64,000 bases of DNA. Origin: Bradyrhizobium canariense (GTDB lineage: Bacteria; Pseudomonadota; Alphaproteobacteria; Rhizobiales; Xanthobacteraceae). Positions 29,140 to 38,312 of this stretch are shown here, in pieces (the first letter of the stretch is position 1; every line of letters starts with the position of its first letter). Made by a program: the position numbers and the translations under genes. The stretch is from positions 62,001-126,000 of the forward strand of contig NZ_VSST01000086.1 in NCBI RefSeq assembly GCF_019402665.1. The letters run 5' to 3'. The notes beneath the pieces were generated by a model. That model was not told where the DNA came from and ran no database searches. It saw only the letters and a program-made list of their open reading frames with translations.

Positions 29140-30372
29140 ATGAACAAGACCGTATCCACACCCTCCCTGACGCCATCCGAGCCGCTCAAGACCGGCTCGC
29201 CGGAACTGGAGGCTCTGCTCAACCAGATATCCGAAGGGGCCAGTGACCGCGAGCGCGACCGCGTCCTGCCTTTCGAAGTCATCGATCTCATCCGCCAAGC
29301 ACGACTCGGCGCACTGCGGCTTCCGGTGAACGCCGGCGGTGCCGGCAGCACGATCCGCGATCTTTTCGCCTTCGTGATCCGGCTCGGCGAGGCCGACGCC
29401 AATGTCGCGCATATCCTGCGCAACCATTTCAGCGTGGTCGAGCGACTGGTGCGTACACCCAAGGACGAGCAGAGCCGGGAATGGCAGAAGGCGGTCGCCG
29501 AAGGAGCCATTATCGGCCTCGCCACCACCGAGCTCGAAAGCCCGCGCGTCGGCAATGTCACGCCGGGCACGGCCTTCACGCCCGACGGCAACGGTGATTA
29601 TTTGCTGAACGGCACCAAATATTACTGCACCGGCACGCTGTATTCGGATTACGTCCTCGTTCGCGCGGCCGATCCGTCCGGCGCGACCGGTGCCACGATC
29701 GTCCCGGTCAAGCGCGACGGCATCGAGCTCGTGGACGATTGGGACGGGCTCGGGCAGCGGCTCACGGCGACCGGCACCACGCACTTCCGCAACGTCAAGG
29801 TCAAGCGCGAGGAGGTCGTGTTCGACACGCCGGACGGCGGCTATGGCGTGCCCTATTCCAACACGTTTGCACAGCTGTTTCTGACGGCGATTGTGGCAGG
29901 TATTGCGCGTGCGACGCTGCGCGATGCGACAGCCCTGGTCCGCTCGCGCAAGCGTACGTTCTACTATGCACCGACCGAGATCCCGACTGATGATCCGCTA
30001 TTGCAGCAGACGGTCGGCCAGATCGCCAGCGGCGCCTTTGCGGCCGAAACCGTCGTGCTGGCGGCCGCCGAGGCGCTTGACATCGCGACCGACGCATTCG
30101 ATGCCGGCGCTGCGAACGCAGCAGATGCCGCGCATACGGCTGCCCTGCTCTCGGCCAAAGCAAAGATCATCGCCGACGATTTCGCCATTCGCGGCGGCAG
30201 CCTGCTGTTCGATGCCGGCGGCGCATCGGCGACCAAGAAGGTCACCAATTTCGATCGCCATTGGCGCAACGCGCGGACCCTGTCCTCGCACAATCCCACC
30301 ACCTACAAGGCGCGTTCGATCGGCGAATACGAGCTCAACGGCACGCCATTGCCCGCGAAGGGCTTTTTCTGA
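29140..30372 (+). CDS. SfnB/DszC-like acyl-CoA-dehydrogenase-fold monooxygenase
   Basis: A 410-residue protein of the acyl-CoA dehydrogenase superfamily, of the type annotated as SfnB sulfur-acquisition oxidoreductases and related to the DszC flavin monooxygenases. Segments include GLATTELESPRVGNVTPGTA, LNGTKYYCTGTLYSDYV and DFAIRGGSLLFDAGGASATK near the C-terminus. These enzymes usually act with reduced flavin on sulfur or nitrogen compounds rather than on CoA esters. It lies 24 bases after the binding protein and 45 before a flavin reductase, its likely partner. Confidence 0.85.
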   Translation: MNKTVSTPSLTPSEPLKTGSPELEALLNQISEGASDRERDRVLPFEVIDLIRQARLGALRLPVNAGGAGSTIRDLFAFVIRLGEADANVAHILRNHFSVVERLVRTPKDEQSREWQKAVAEGAIIGLATTELESPRVGNVTPGTAFTPDGNGDYLLNGTKYYCTGTLYSDYVLVRAADPSGATGATIVPVKRDGIELVDDWDGLGQRLTATGTTHFRNVKVKREEVVFDTPDGGYGVPYSNTFAQLFLTAIVAGIARATLRDATALVRSRKRTFYYAPTEIPTDDPLLQQTVGQIASGAFAAETVVLAAAEALDIATDAFDAGAANAADAAHTAALLSAKAKIIADDFAIRGGSLLFDAGGASATKKVTNFDRHWRNARTLSSHNPTTYKARSIGEYELNGTPLPAKGFF

Positions 30373-30417
30373 GAGAGAACAGGTCAGATCCACGGCGTCC
30401 GATGCGAGGAGCGGCAG

Positions 30418-30978
30418 ATGGGAAAGTCCGACATTCATCTGGTCAGCGGCGATGACGAGGTCGAGCGCCAGTTTCGAGCCGTGATGCGGCGCCTGGCCGG
30501 CGGCGTCACCATCATCACGGCCGGCCACGACGATGATATCACCGGCATGACGGTGACGTCCCTGACGTCGCTCAGCGCCAGTCCGCCCCGGTTGCTGGTC
30601 AGCGTCAACCGGCAGGCCTCGTCCTTCGCTCGCATCGCGCGTTACGGCATATTCGGCGTCAACATCCTGGGATCGGGCCAGCAGGCCCTCGCCGGGCGCT
30701 TCAGCGACGGCAGCCTGAAGGGCCACGAGCGCTTCGACGGGATCCGATGGTCCGGCGTGCCGCTGCTTGGCGATACCCTCGCGACCATCGAATGCAAGGT
30801 CGAGGAAATCATCGAACGGCATTCGCATGGCATCATCATTGGCAGCCTGCTGAGCTTCGAACTGTCCCACGAACTGTCCGGCCTGGTGTACTGGAACGGC
30901 CAGTACATCAGGATCACGCATGACTTCGACCTCGACCTCCTCGCCGAGATCAGCATTCCGTTGGCCCATGTCAGATAA
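30418..30978 (+). CDS. Flavin reductase (HpaC-like)
   Basis: A 186-residue FMN-binding split-barrel protein. FRAVMRRLAGGVTIITAG, MTVTSLTSLSASPPRLLVSVN and FGVNILGSGQQALAGRFS are standard for the flavin-reductase family that supplies reduced FMN to two-component monooxygenases. It is the only such reductase in the window and could serve the SfnB/DszC-like protein next to it and the four luciferase-like monooxygenases. Its 3' end overlaps the serine acetyltransferase start by 11 bases. Confidence 0.9.
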   Translation: MGKSDIHLVSGDDEVERQFRAVMRRLAGGVTIITAGHDDDITGMTVTSLTSLSASPPRLLVSVNRQASSFARIARYGIFGVNILGSGQQALAGRFSDGSLKGHERFDGIRWSGVPLLGDTLATIECKVEEIIERHSHGIIIGSLLSFELSHELSGLVYWNGQYIRITHDFDLDLLAEISIPLAHVR

Positions 30979-31885
30979 CCCGCCGGAACCGCCCAGCGGC
31001 GGGCGCTGGCAGCTTGACAGGATTGTCGCCGAGCTTCGCCTCTCGCGCGAGGAAACACACAGCATAAGGCGCGACGGAGAGGCGCGACGCGCCCCCTCGC
31101 GTGAGGCGCTTCAGGCCATTCTGGATGGCCTCACCGAGGCGCTGTTTCCGAGGCACTACGGTCAGTACGATCTCGACGGCGAGAATATCGACTATTTCGT
31201 CGGCAATCGCCTGAGCATCGCCCTCGACGGCCTTTGCGACCAGATCCACCGCGGCGCGCGATTCGTCGGCGACGAGCTGATCCCGGGCTACCGGCGCGAG
31301 GACGCGATCGAGCTAACGCGGCAGTTCGGCGCGCGCCTGCCGGTGGTGCGCGGTCTCCTGATCTCCGATCTCAGAGCCGCCTTCGTCGGCGATCCCGCGG
31401 CCAGGAATTTTCCGGAGATCCTGATCGGATATCCGGGCATGACGGCGATCATCCATCACCGGCTGGCACATATCCTTGATGGGCTCAATGCGCGCTTGAT
31501 CGCCCGGCTTGTCGCGGAGATTGCTCATACGAGAACCGGGATCGACATTCACCCCGGCGCCAGCATCGGATCCGGCTTCTTCATTGATCACGGGACCGGT
31601 GTGGTGATCGGTGAAACCGCGATCATCGGCGACAACGTCCGTATCTATCAGGCCGTGACGCTCGGCGCGCGCCACTTTCCGACCAACGACGATGGCCATC
31701 TGATCAAGGGCGATGCACGGCATCCGATCGTCGAGGACGACGTCGTGATTTACGCCGGCGCAACCATCCTGGGACGGATCACGATCGGCCGGGGCGCGAC
31801 GATCGGCGGCAACGTCTGGGTCACGCAGGACGTGCCGCCGAACAGCATCGTGACGCAGGCCACCGCCCGCAACAAGCAGGGTTAG
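30968..31885 (+). CDS. Serine O-acetyltransferase (EpsC/CysE family)
   Basis: A 305-residue acetyltransferase. The N-terminal helical domain is longer than in E. coli CysE, followed by left-handed beta-helix hexapeptide repeats from about residue 185 (HTRTGIDIHPGASIGSGFF, then GTGVVIGETAIIGDNVRIYQ). It makes O-acetylserine, the carbon acceptor for sulfide in cysteine synthesis. It lies at the end of an operon of sulfur-uptake and desulfurisation genes, so acceptor synthesis is tied to sulfur release. The start MSDNPPEPP is inside the flavin reductase gene. Confidence 0.9.
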   Translation: MSDNPPEPPSGGRWQLDRIVAELRLSREETHSIRRDGEARRAPSREALQAILDGLTEALFPRHYGQYDLDGENIDYFVGNRLSIALDGLCDQIHRGARFVGDELIPGYRREDAIELTRQFGARLPVVRGLLISDLRAAFVGDPAARNFPEILIGYPGMTAIIHHRLAHILDGLNARLIARLVAEIAHTRTGIDIHPGASIGSGFFIDHGTGVVIGETAIIGDNVRIYQAVTLGARHFPTNDDGHLIKGDARHPIVEDDVVIYAGATILGRITIGRGATIGGNVWVTQDVPPNSIVTQATARNKQG

Positions 31886-32748
31886 GCGGCCGGCGCCTTC
31901 CAGCGCATCAGGCGGCGTTCCAACCCCTCGAGGATCGCGTTGAAGACGAGGCCGATCACGGTGATAGCCAGGATACCAAAATACATCTGCGGGATCAGGA
32001 AGCTGTATTGGCTGTTGATGATGAGATAGCCGAGCCCGGATTTCGCGCCGACCATTTCTGACGCCACCAGGACCAGCATTGCGGATGCGCTCGCCAGACG
32101 GATGCCGACGAAGATCGTCGGTAATGATGCCGGCAAGATCACCTTCCGAAACAACTGGCTCGGCGTCGCGCCCATGGTCCGCGCAGACTTGACCAGCAGC
32201 GGATCGACCTGGCGCACGGCAGCGATCGTATTCAGCAGTAGCGGCCAGGCGCAGCTATAGACCACCATGGTGACCTTCGAGAGCTCCCCAATGCCAAGCA
32301 GCAGGATGAAAACAGGGAGCAGCGCAAGTGGGGCCGTGTTGCGTGCGACCTCGATGATCTGATTCAGGAAATCGCCGAGCCTTGCGTACCATCCTGTCAG
32401 CACACCCAACGGCACGAACAGGACAATGGCGACCAGGAAGCCGCTCAGGGCTCTAAGCAGGCTTGCGCCGACGTCGTCATAGAGTTCACCGCTCTGCGCG
32501 AGCTGCCAGCCCGCGGCGATCACCTCGGAGAACGGCGGCAGGAACGTCACATCGATCAGCCCGAGGCGCGGCGCCGTCTCCCAGACGGCCAGAAACACCA
32601 GCAGCAACAGGCATCGTTGCCCGACGATGCCGAGCCATCGCACCAGGCTGCCCGTCGCGGCGGCAACCGCGCCCGGCCGTGGTCTGGCCCGGTGTTTCGG
32701 GCTGCCCTCGGCCAGTTCCAGCAGCGTCAGGACTTCCAGATTAGACAT
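31882..32748 (-). CDS. SsuC/TauC-type ABC transporter permease
   Basis: A 288-residue membrane protein with about six membrane segments (CLLLLVFLAVWETAPRLGL first) and an EAA loop (LLVKSARTMGATPSQLFRKV). It begins at 32748 with an 8-base overlap with the ATPase gene. The 3' end overlaps the convergent serine acetyltransferase stop by 4 bases. It is the last gene of the TauD-type operon on the minus strand. Confidence 0.92.
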   Translation of the reverse strand: MSNLEVLTLLELAEGSPKHRARPRPGAVAAATGSLVRWLGIVGQRCLLLLVFLAVWETAPRLGLIDVTFLPPFSEVIAAGWQLAQSGELYDDVGASLLRALSGFLVAIVLFVPLGVLTGWYARLGDFLNQIIEVARNTAPLALLPVFILLLGIGELSKVTMVVYSCAWPLLLNTIAAVRQVDPLLVKSARTMGATPSQLFRKVILPASLPTIFVGIRLASASAMLVLVASEMVGAKSGLGYLIINSQYSFLIPQMYFGILAITVIGLVFNAILEGLERRLMRWKAPAA

Positions 32749-33601
32749 GGGCCAGCTCCTTCGCCTTTGCGATGGGCTCACCGTCCGATGCCGCCATTTG
32801 GGAGCCCTGCGCCTTCAACACCTCGTCGCGCAGCAAGGACCACACCTCGTGCCTGACATGCCCGAACTGGGGCAGCGAACGGACGTCCTCGGTCTCGCTA
32901 TGCAGCTCATCGGGAACATCGATGACCTGCTTGATGCGGCCGGGGCGCGAGGTCATCACCGCCACGCGCTGACCAAGGACCACGGCTTCGTCAATGCCAT
33001 GGGTGATGAACAGGATGGTCTTTCCCGTGCTACGCCAGATCCGCAGCAGCTCTCCCTGGAGAGTTTCGCGCGTCTGTGCATCGAGCGCCGCAAACGGCTC
33101 GTCCATCAGCAGCACCTCCGGATCGTAGGCAAGGCTCCGAGCGATGGCGACGCGTTGTTTCATGCCACCGGAGAGCTCGTGCGGATAACGGTCGGCAAAG
33201 CCGGACAGTCCGACAAGATCGAGGTAATGTAACGCCTTCTCCCGCCGCTCCCGTGCTTTGAGGCCGGCGATATCGAGCCCGAACTCGACATTCTGCGCAG
33301 CCGTGCGCCAGGGAAACAGCGCGTATTGCTGGAACACGATGCCACGGTCGCGCGCCGGCCCCTCGATGACCTTGCCATCCAGCAGGATGCGGCCGCTGCT
33401 CGGTGTCGTCAGGCCGCCGAGCAGGTCTAGCAAGGTCGACTTGCCGCAGCCGCTCGGTCCGACCAGCGCAAGGAATTCGCCAGCACGAACATCGAGGGTG
33501 ACGTCATCCAATGCGGTAAATTGCTGCACAGGCCCACCATCCTTGCCGCGGATGGTGAACTCCTTGCGCACATGCTCGAAGCGGATCTTGGCCATGGTCA
33601 T
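32741..33601 (-). CDS. SsuB/TauB-type ABC transporter ATP-binding protein
   Basis: A 286-residue ABC ATPase with Walker A GPSGCGKST, Q-loop VFQQYALFPWRT, signature LSGGMKQR and Walker B VLLMDEPFAALDA. An ATG at 33601 overlaps the binding-protein stop by 4 bases; an ATG two codons later is the alternative. A C-terminal extension of about 45 residues follows the ATPase core. Confidence 0.92.
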   Translation of the reverse strand: MTMAKIRFEHVRKEFTIRGKDGGPVQQFTALDDVTLDVRAGEFLALVGPSGCGKSTLLDLLGGLTTPSSGRILLDGKVIEGPARDRGIVFQQYALFPWRTAAQNVEFGLDIAGLKARERREKALHYLDLVGLSGFADRYPHELSGGMKQRVAIARSLAYDPEVLLMDEPFAALDAQTRETLQGELLRIWRSTGKTILFITHGIDEAVVLGQRVAVMTSRPGRIKQVIDVPDELHSETEDVRSLPQFGHVRHEVWSLLRDEVLKAQGSQMAASDGEPIAKAKELAHV

Positions 33602-34656
33602 TTGGCCTCCGCAGTCTTACCGGGACGGAAATAATTGAACTCGTTGGTGTAGAGATCCGACGGCTTGAGCTGATCCGGCTTCAGCAGCCCGTCCTTGACC
33701 AGCCAGTCGATCCAGACCTGAAGCTCGCCATCGCCGATCACACCGCCCTTGGTCGCAACGCCCGTGCTTTTCCAGTACTTGATCGGCGTGGCGTCCTCGT
33801 TGCGCTTGCGCTCGGCGATGATGCGTTCGAACCGGGCGCGAACCTCTTCCGGCGGCGTCGTCTGCGCCCACTCGATGGCATGGGAGACGCCTTCGATCAG
33901 CTTGCGGGACGTGTTGGGATTGTCCTTGATGAATCTGTCCCGCAGCACGTAGGACCCGCCGGTGAAGTTCCCGAAGATGTCCGTATCCGCAAACAGCCTG
34001 CGGATGCCGCCGCGTTCCAGCGCCTTGTCGCGCAGCACGCCGTTGAGCGTGCTGACCTCGACCTGCCCTTGCCGCAAGGCCTGCTCGCCGGTGACCGGCG
34101 GGATCGCGACCAGCGTCACCTGCTTTGCTTCTGCCGGGGTCAGCCCGTTGCGCGCGAGGTACTCACGCAGCACAAATTCGAGGTGCGCCCCCAACGTGTT
34201 GACCGCGACGCTCTTGCCGATCAGATCACGGGCGGATTTGATCGGGCTGTCCTCCTTCACGTAATAGCCATTGTAGGTGTTGTGGTCTGAGCCGTAGTAG
34301 CCGACGACCGCCTTGATCGGCGCCTTGGCGGCGATCAGCTTGATGATCGCGCCATAGAACGCACCGCCGATATCGATATCGCCGGTGACGACGGTCTGGA
34401 TGTCCTGAGGACCACTGATGGTGTTGCCGACCCATTTGAGCTTCAGGGGCGCGAGATAGCCGAGATCGTCGGCCAGCTCGATGAAGGTTACCTGCCCGGC
34501 CCATCCCTGGTAGAGGATCTCGGTCTTTTCGAGCTGCGGCTCGGCGATGGCGCTGCCGGCCAGAGCTGTCAGGCCGAGACCGGCCAAACCAAGTTGCCGG
34601 CCTGTCGCCGGCAGGCCGGCAACCAGGCGACGCAACGCAGAGATGGCGATCTTCAT
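33598..34656 (-). CDS. ABC transporter substrate-binding protein, SsuA/TauA-like
   Basis: A 352-residue exported protein. The start at 34656 has AGGGAG 8 bases upstream; an upstream in-frame ATG at 34677 is less supported. The signal peptide ends near GSAIAEPQ. The mature protein begins with LEKTEILYQGWAGQVTFIEL and contains KLKWVGNTISGPQDIQTVVTG. It lies 22 bases after the TauD/AtsK-type dioxygenase gene, so sulfate esters or sulfonates are likely ligands. Confidence 0.88.
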   Translation of the reverse strand: MKIAISALRRLVAGLPATGRQLGLAGLGLTALAGSAIAEPQLEKTEILYQGWAGQVTFIELADDLGYLAPLKLKWVGNTISGPQDIQTVVTGDIDIGGAFYGAIIKLIAAKAPIKAVVGYYGSDHNTYNGYYVKEDSPIKSARDLIGKSVAVNTLGAHLEFVLREYLARNGLTPAEAKQVTLVAIPPVTGEQALRQGQVEVSTLNGVLRDKALERGGIRRLFADTDIFGNFTGGSYVLRDRFIKDNPNTSRKLIEGVSHAIEWAQTTPPEEVRARFERIIAERKRNEDATPIKYWKSTGVATKGGVIGDGELQVWIDWLVKDGLLKPDQLKPSDLYTNEFNYFRPGKTAEAK

Positions 34657-34678
34657 TGTGTTCACTCCCTTGCTCATT

Positions 34679-35605
34679 TCAGGCGGCCTTCGCCTGCGGC
34701 TTCGGCGCCTTGACGCGGGTCACGCTGTGCCGTCCATCGATGCTCACTGGCACCTCGCCATCGATGGTGGCGCGCCGGACCACGCGGTGCTGGTCGCCGT
34801 AGTCGTTCACCGCGTAGTGCTGGGTCGCCCGATTGTCCCAGATCACCACGTCTCCCTGCCGCCAGCTCCACCGCACCGTGTTCTCGGGTGCCGTGATGTG
34901 CGATTGGAACAGGTCGAACAGCTTCTGGCTGTCATATTTCGACAGGCCGACGAAGCGCTGCACGAAGTTGCCGAGCACCAGCGTCCGCTCGCCGGTCTCG
35001 GGATGGATGCGAACGACCGGATGCTCCGTCTCGTAGACCGTCGCCGTGAAAACCTCCTCGAACTGCTTCCTGTCGGCTTCGCTCGCCCGGGTCTTGACCG
35101 CATAGTCATAGGCGTTGCTGTGCACGGCCCAGAGTTCGTCGGCGAGCTTGCGCAGCGGCGCCGGCAGGTCGAGATAGGCCGCAGCCGTGTTCGACCAGAT
35201 CGTGTCGCCGCCGAATTCGGGAATCACGACGCCGCGCAGAACCGAGATCTTCGGATAGGCATCGACGAAGGTGACGTCAGTGTGCCACTGGTCGGCGCGG
35301 CCGCCGCCCCGTCCGGAATCGAGCTCCAAAATCGACGCCGTTCCCTTTGTCGCGCCAACCGTCGGATGCGGCACCAACTTGCCGAGCCGGTGGGCAAACC
35401 GCTCCTGCTCGGCATCATCCAGATGGTTCTGGTCTCGGAAGAAGATGACTTTGTGCTCGAGGAGAACCTGGTTGATCACCGCGACCGTCTGATCCGGCAG
35501 ATCGCCGGAGAGCTTGATGTTCCTGATTTCGGCGCCGATGCGGGCCGACCGCTTGACGATATCCGAACGCGGAATGACGTTGGCGATGGTGATTCCGTCA
35601 GTCAT
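34679..35605 (-). CDS. TauD/AtsK-type 2-oxoglutarate dioxygenase
   Basis: A 308-residue Fe(II)/2-oxoglutarate oxygenase. The iron triad is complete: H108 and D110 in WHTD, H263 in TQHYAV; R278 in VRRAT fits the 2-oxoglutarate carboxylate site. The H108/D110 spacing and QHYAV segment resemble AtsK alkylsulfatase as much as TauD. It would hydroxylate the carbon next to a sulfonate or sulfate, releasing sulfite or sulfate. The start at 35605 has GGGGAAG just upstream. It is the first gene of an operon with a complete ABC importer. Confidence 0.9.
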   Translation of the reverse strand: MTDGITIANVIPRSDIVKRSARIGAEIRNIKLSGDLPDQTVAVINQVLLEHKVIFFRDQNHLDDAEQERFAHRLGKLVPHPTVGATKGTASILELDSGRGGGRADQWHTDVTFVDAYPKISVLRGVVIPEFGGDTIWSNTAAAYLDLPAPLRKLADELWAVHSNAYDYAVKTRASEADRKQFEEVFTATVYETEHPVVRIHPETGERTLVLGNFVQRFVGLSKYDSQKLFDLFQSHITAPENTVRWSWRQGDVVIWDNRATQHYAVNDYGDQHRVVRRATIDGEVPVSIDGRHSVTRVKAPKPQAKAA

Positions 35606-36107
35606 GTCATCTTCCCCGAGACTGCGATCCGTTTGGACAAGGCTCCGCCGTTCGCCGATCGCTGATGCGGCGGCGGAGTGAAAGACAGTAATGTTGCGAT
35701 CGATCCTCTTGCGGAATGCCGTCTGCTCTGACGGCACTCGTGTCTGGTGGGATCTTCCGTGGAGCTGCATCAATGCAGCCTGTGTTCAGTTGCACGATGC
35801 TAGCGCAAGGACTTCGGAAATAGCTTCCAAAGTTCGAACGGCGTGGGGAATGGTTGCATTCGCGAAATCGACCAAAGCGAACGCAGAACCGCACTCGCTG
35901 GAGAGCACAGCATCGTCGCCGCCCGCGACGTTCGTCTGGCGATGCACTTCCCCAATACACCCTACGGGTGGACGGCGCTCGATCTACGTTTGCACGTTTT
36001 CTCGCAAATTCATGCTCGCGCCGAACTCAACAACGCAAATCCATTCCATCGACAACGATGTGAGCGCCGACATAGATTTTGCGCAGGTCGACCAGGAACA
36101 TTTCGAC
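35606..36107. other. 502-base divergent regulatory gap
   Basis: This lies between the TauD/AtsK-type gene and the LLM 3 gene and holds promoters for both. The LLM 3 frame stays open upstream to 35691, but the translated sequence has no family match by eye and looks unlike the enzyme, so I treat it as non-coding. Confidence 0.5.
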
Positions 36108-37451
36108 ATGAGCAACCAACGGCAGCTTGTACTAAATCTCTTTATCTACCCCGGCGGCCACCACGAGGCCGCGTGGCGCTACAAGGGATCTGAACCGGAC
36201 CGCATTCTGGACATCACGCATTATCAGGAGCTGGCGCAGCGCGCCGAGGCGAGCAAGTTCGACGCCATCTTCTTTGCCGATGGCCCGGCGTTGGCCGACA
36301 ACGTCCGCTATGCCCAGCGCTTTCGCTTCGAGCCGATCACCTGGCTTGCCGCCATCGCCGCAGTGACGAAACGCATCGGGCTGATCGCAACCGCATCGAC
36401 GACCTATACCGAGCCGTACAATCTGGCGCGCCTGTTTGCCTCGCTCGATCATCTCAGCCGAGGCCGCGCCGGCTGGAACATCGTCACCACCAGCGCGCCC
36501 CAGGCCGCGCAGAATTTTGGGCTGCCCGAGCATCCGCCTCACCAGGAGCGCTACGAGCGCGCCCGCGAATATCTCGACGTCATCTCGCGGCTCTGGGACA
36601 GCTGGGAGGACAACGCGCTCGTCAACGATCCCTCCTCCGGCATCTTCGCCGACACAAGTAAGATCCACACGCTCGACCACGTCGGCAAGCATTTTCGTGT
36701 CCGTGGCCCGCTGAACATCTCGCGCCCCCCGCAGGGCCGGCCGGTCTATGTGCAGGCCGGCGCCTCCGACGACGGCCGCGCCTTCGCCGCCCGTTATGCC
36801 GAGGCGATCTTCACGGCGCATCAAACCCTGGACTCGGGGAAGGCGTTCTATGCCGATATCAAGCGCCAGGCCCGCGTCTTCGACCGCGCTCCCGACGAGA
36901 TCAAGATTCTGCCCGGTATCAGCCCCTTCATCGGCAGCACGCAAGTGGAGGCCGACCGGCTTCAGGACGAATTCAACGCACTGATCCAGCCCGAATATTC
37001 GCTGACGCAATTGCGCCAGATGATCGGGGTCGATCTCACCGGCTACGATCTCGACGGTCCTGTCCCGCGCCACCTCATCGACACCGCGAGCGCGCGCGGC
37101 GTCGCCAGCCGCTTCAAGCTCGTCGTCGACATCGTCGACCGCGAGAAGCCGACCATTCGCCAGCTGGTGCAGCGCCTCGCCGGCGCGCGCGGACACTGGG
37201 TGATTGCCGGCACGCCGGAAAAGATCGCCGACAACATCCAGAGCTGGTTTGAGAGCGGCGCTGCCGACGGCTTCAACGTGATGCCACCCTGGCTGCCCGG
37301 CGGCTTCGACACATTCGCCGAGCAGGTCGTCCCGATCCTGCGCAAGCGCGGCCTATTCCGCGAGGACTACACCGGCACGACGCTGCGCGAGCATTACGGT
37401 CTCGCCCGCCCTGCCAGCATCTACTCCAACGCGGTCAAGGCGATTGCCTGA
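36108..37451 (+). CDS. Flavin-dependent monooxygenase, NtaA/SnaA/DszA family (LLM 3)
   Basis: A 447-residue luciferase-like monooxygenase. MSNQRQLVLNLFIYPGGHHE is the typical start of this family, and AGGA lies 10 bases upstream. FASLDHLSRGRAGWNIVTTS and VQAGASDDGRAFAARYAEAI are family segments shared with LLM 1 and LLM 2. It is followed 45 bases later by a second MetQ-type binding protein, an arrangement unlike the other two paralogues. The substrate is likely an organosulfur or aminopolycarboxylate compound. Confidence 0.88.
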   Translation: MSNQRQLVLNLFIYPGGHHEAAWRYKGSEPDRILDITHYQELAQRAEASKFDAIFFADGPALADNVRYAQRFRFEPITWLAAIAAVTKRIGLIATASTTYTEPYNLARLFASLDHLSRGRAGWNIVTTSAPQAAQNFGLPEHPPHQERYERAREYLDVISRLWDSWEDNALVNDPSSGIFADTSKIHTLDHVGKHFRVRGPLNISRPPQGRPVYVQAGASDDGRAFAARYAEAIFTAHQTLDSGKAFYADIKRQARVFDRAPDEIKILPGISPFIGSTQVEADRLQDEFNALIQPEYSLTQLRQMIGVDLTGYDLDGPVPRHLIDTASARGVASRFKLVVDIVDREKPTIRQLVQRLAGARGHWVIAGTPEKIADNIQSWFESGAADGFNVMPPWLPGGFDTFAEQVVPILRKRGLFREDYTGTTLREHYGLARPASIYSNAVKAIA

Positions 37452-37496
37452 CACCGCGTCCGCACTCACATCTCAGCTTGAGACCAGTTAGAAGAC

Positions 37497-38312
37497 ATGA
37501 AGGCAGCGTTGTTTCTCCTCTCCGGCCTTTTGGCCCTTTCTCCCCTCGCCGGCTGGAAGGCCCGGGCACAGCAGCCCGCCAAGCCTGAACTGCGGGTCGG
37601 GTTCGTGCCGGGACCGTATATCGACGAATTCAAGATCGGCGTCGAACCCGAGTTGAAGAAGAAGGGCTACAAGATCCGCTACGTCGAGTTCTCGACCGGC
37701 CTTGAAGCCAACAATGCGGTGTTCAAGTCTGAGATCGACGCCAATGTGATGCAGCACACAATCTTCCTCGAATCCTACAACGAGCGGCAGAAGACCGATC
37801 TCGTCGGCATCGTCCACGTTCCGACACCACCGATGGGCCTCTATTCGAAGAAGCACCCGCTGGGTACGCCGATCAAGCCGGGCTCGAGCGTCGCCGTGCC
37901 GAACGATCCCGTCAATCTGCAGCGCGCACTGTGGGTGCTGCGCGACCTGGGCCTGATCGAGATCCGCGACAGCAAGCCGGTCGACGTCACCGAGCTCGAT
38001 GTCATCAAGAACCCCGGCGGCATCAAGATCGTCCCGCTCGAAGCCGCACAGGCGCCGCGCGCGCTCGACGATGTCGATTTCGCCGCCGTTCAGGGCAATT
38101 TCGCGATCTTCAGCGGGCTGAAGCTGACCAACGCCTTCGCGCTGGAAAAGATGACGACGCCCTACATCAACGTGCTCGCGGTCAAGAACGCCAATGCCAA
38201 TGCCGAATGGGCCCAGGATATCGTTGCCGGCTACAAGTCTCCGGCGTTCAAGACGGCAATCCAGGCCGATCATTTCTATGACGGCTTCACCTTGCCCGAC
38301 TACATGAAGTGA
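37497..38312 (+). CDS. MetQ/NlpA-family substrate-binding protein (copy 2)
   Basis: A 271-residue exported protein with a signal peptide (MKAALFLLSGLLALSPLAGW) and no lipobox cysteine. ELRVGFVPGPYIDEFKIGVE and FKSEIDANVMQHTIFLESYN place it in the NlpA/MetQ family. It differs clearly from the copy at 18756, so the two probably bind different ligands. No MetN/MetI genes accompany it. Confidence 0.86.
   Translation: MKAALFLLSGLLALSPLAGWKARAQQPAKPELRVGFVPGPYIDEFKIGVEPELKKKGYKIRYVEFSTGLEANNAVFKSEIDANVMQHTIFLESYNERQKTDLVGIVHVPTPPMGLYSKKHPLGTPIKPGSSVAVPNDPVNLQRALWVLRDLGLIEIRDSKPVDVTELDVIKNPGGIKIVPLEAAQAPRALDDVDFAAVQGNFAIFSGLKLTNAFALEKMTTPYINVLAVKNANANAEWAQDIVAGYKSPAFKTAIQADHFYDGFTLPDYMK

Noticed and set aside
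27631..29784. A 717-codon minus-strand open frame
   Set aside because: It is antisense to the ATPase, binding-protein and SfnB/DszC-like genes, all with clear families. High GC gives long antisense frames.
35691..36107. N-terminal extension of LLM 3
   Set aside because: Open but not family-like; the typical start MSNQRQLVLN with a ribosome site is at 36108.
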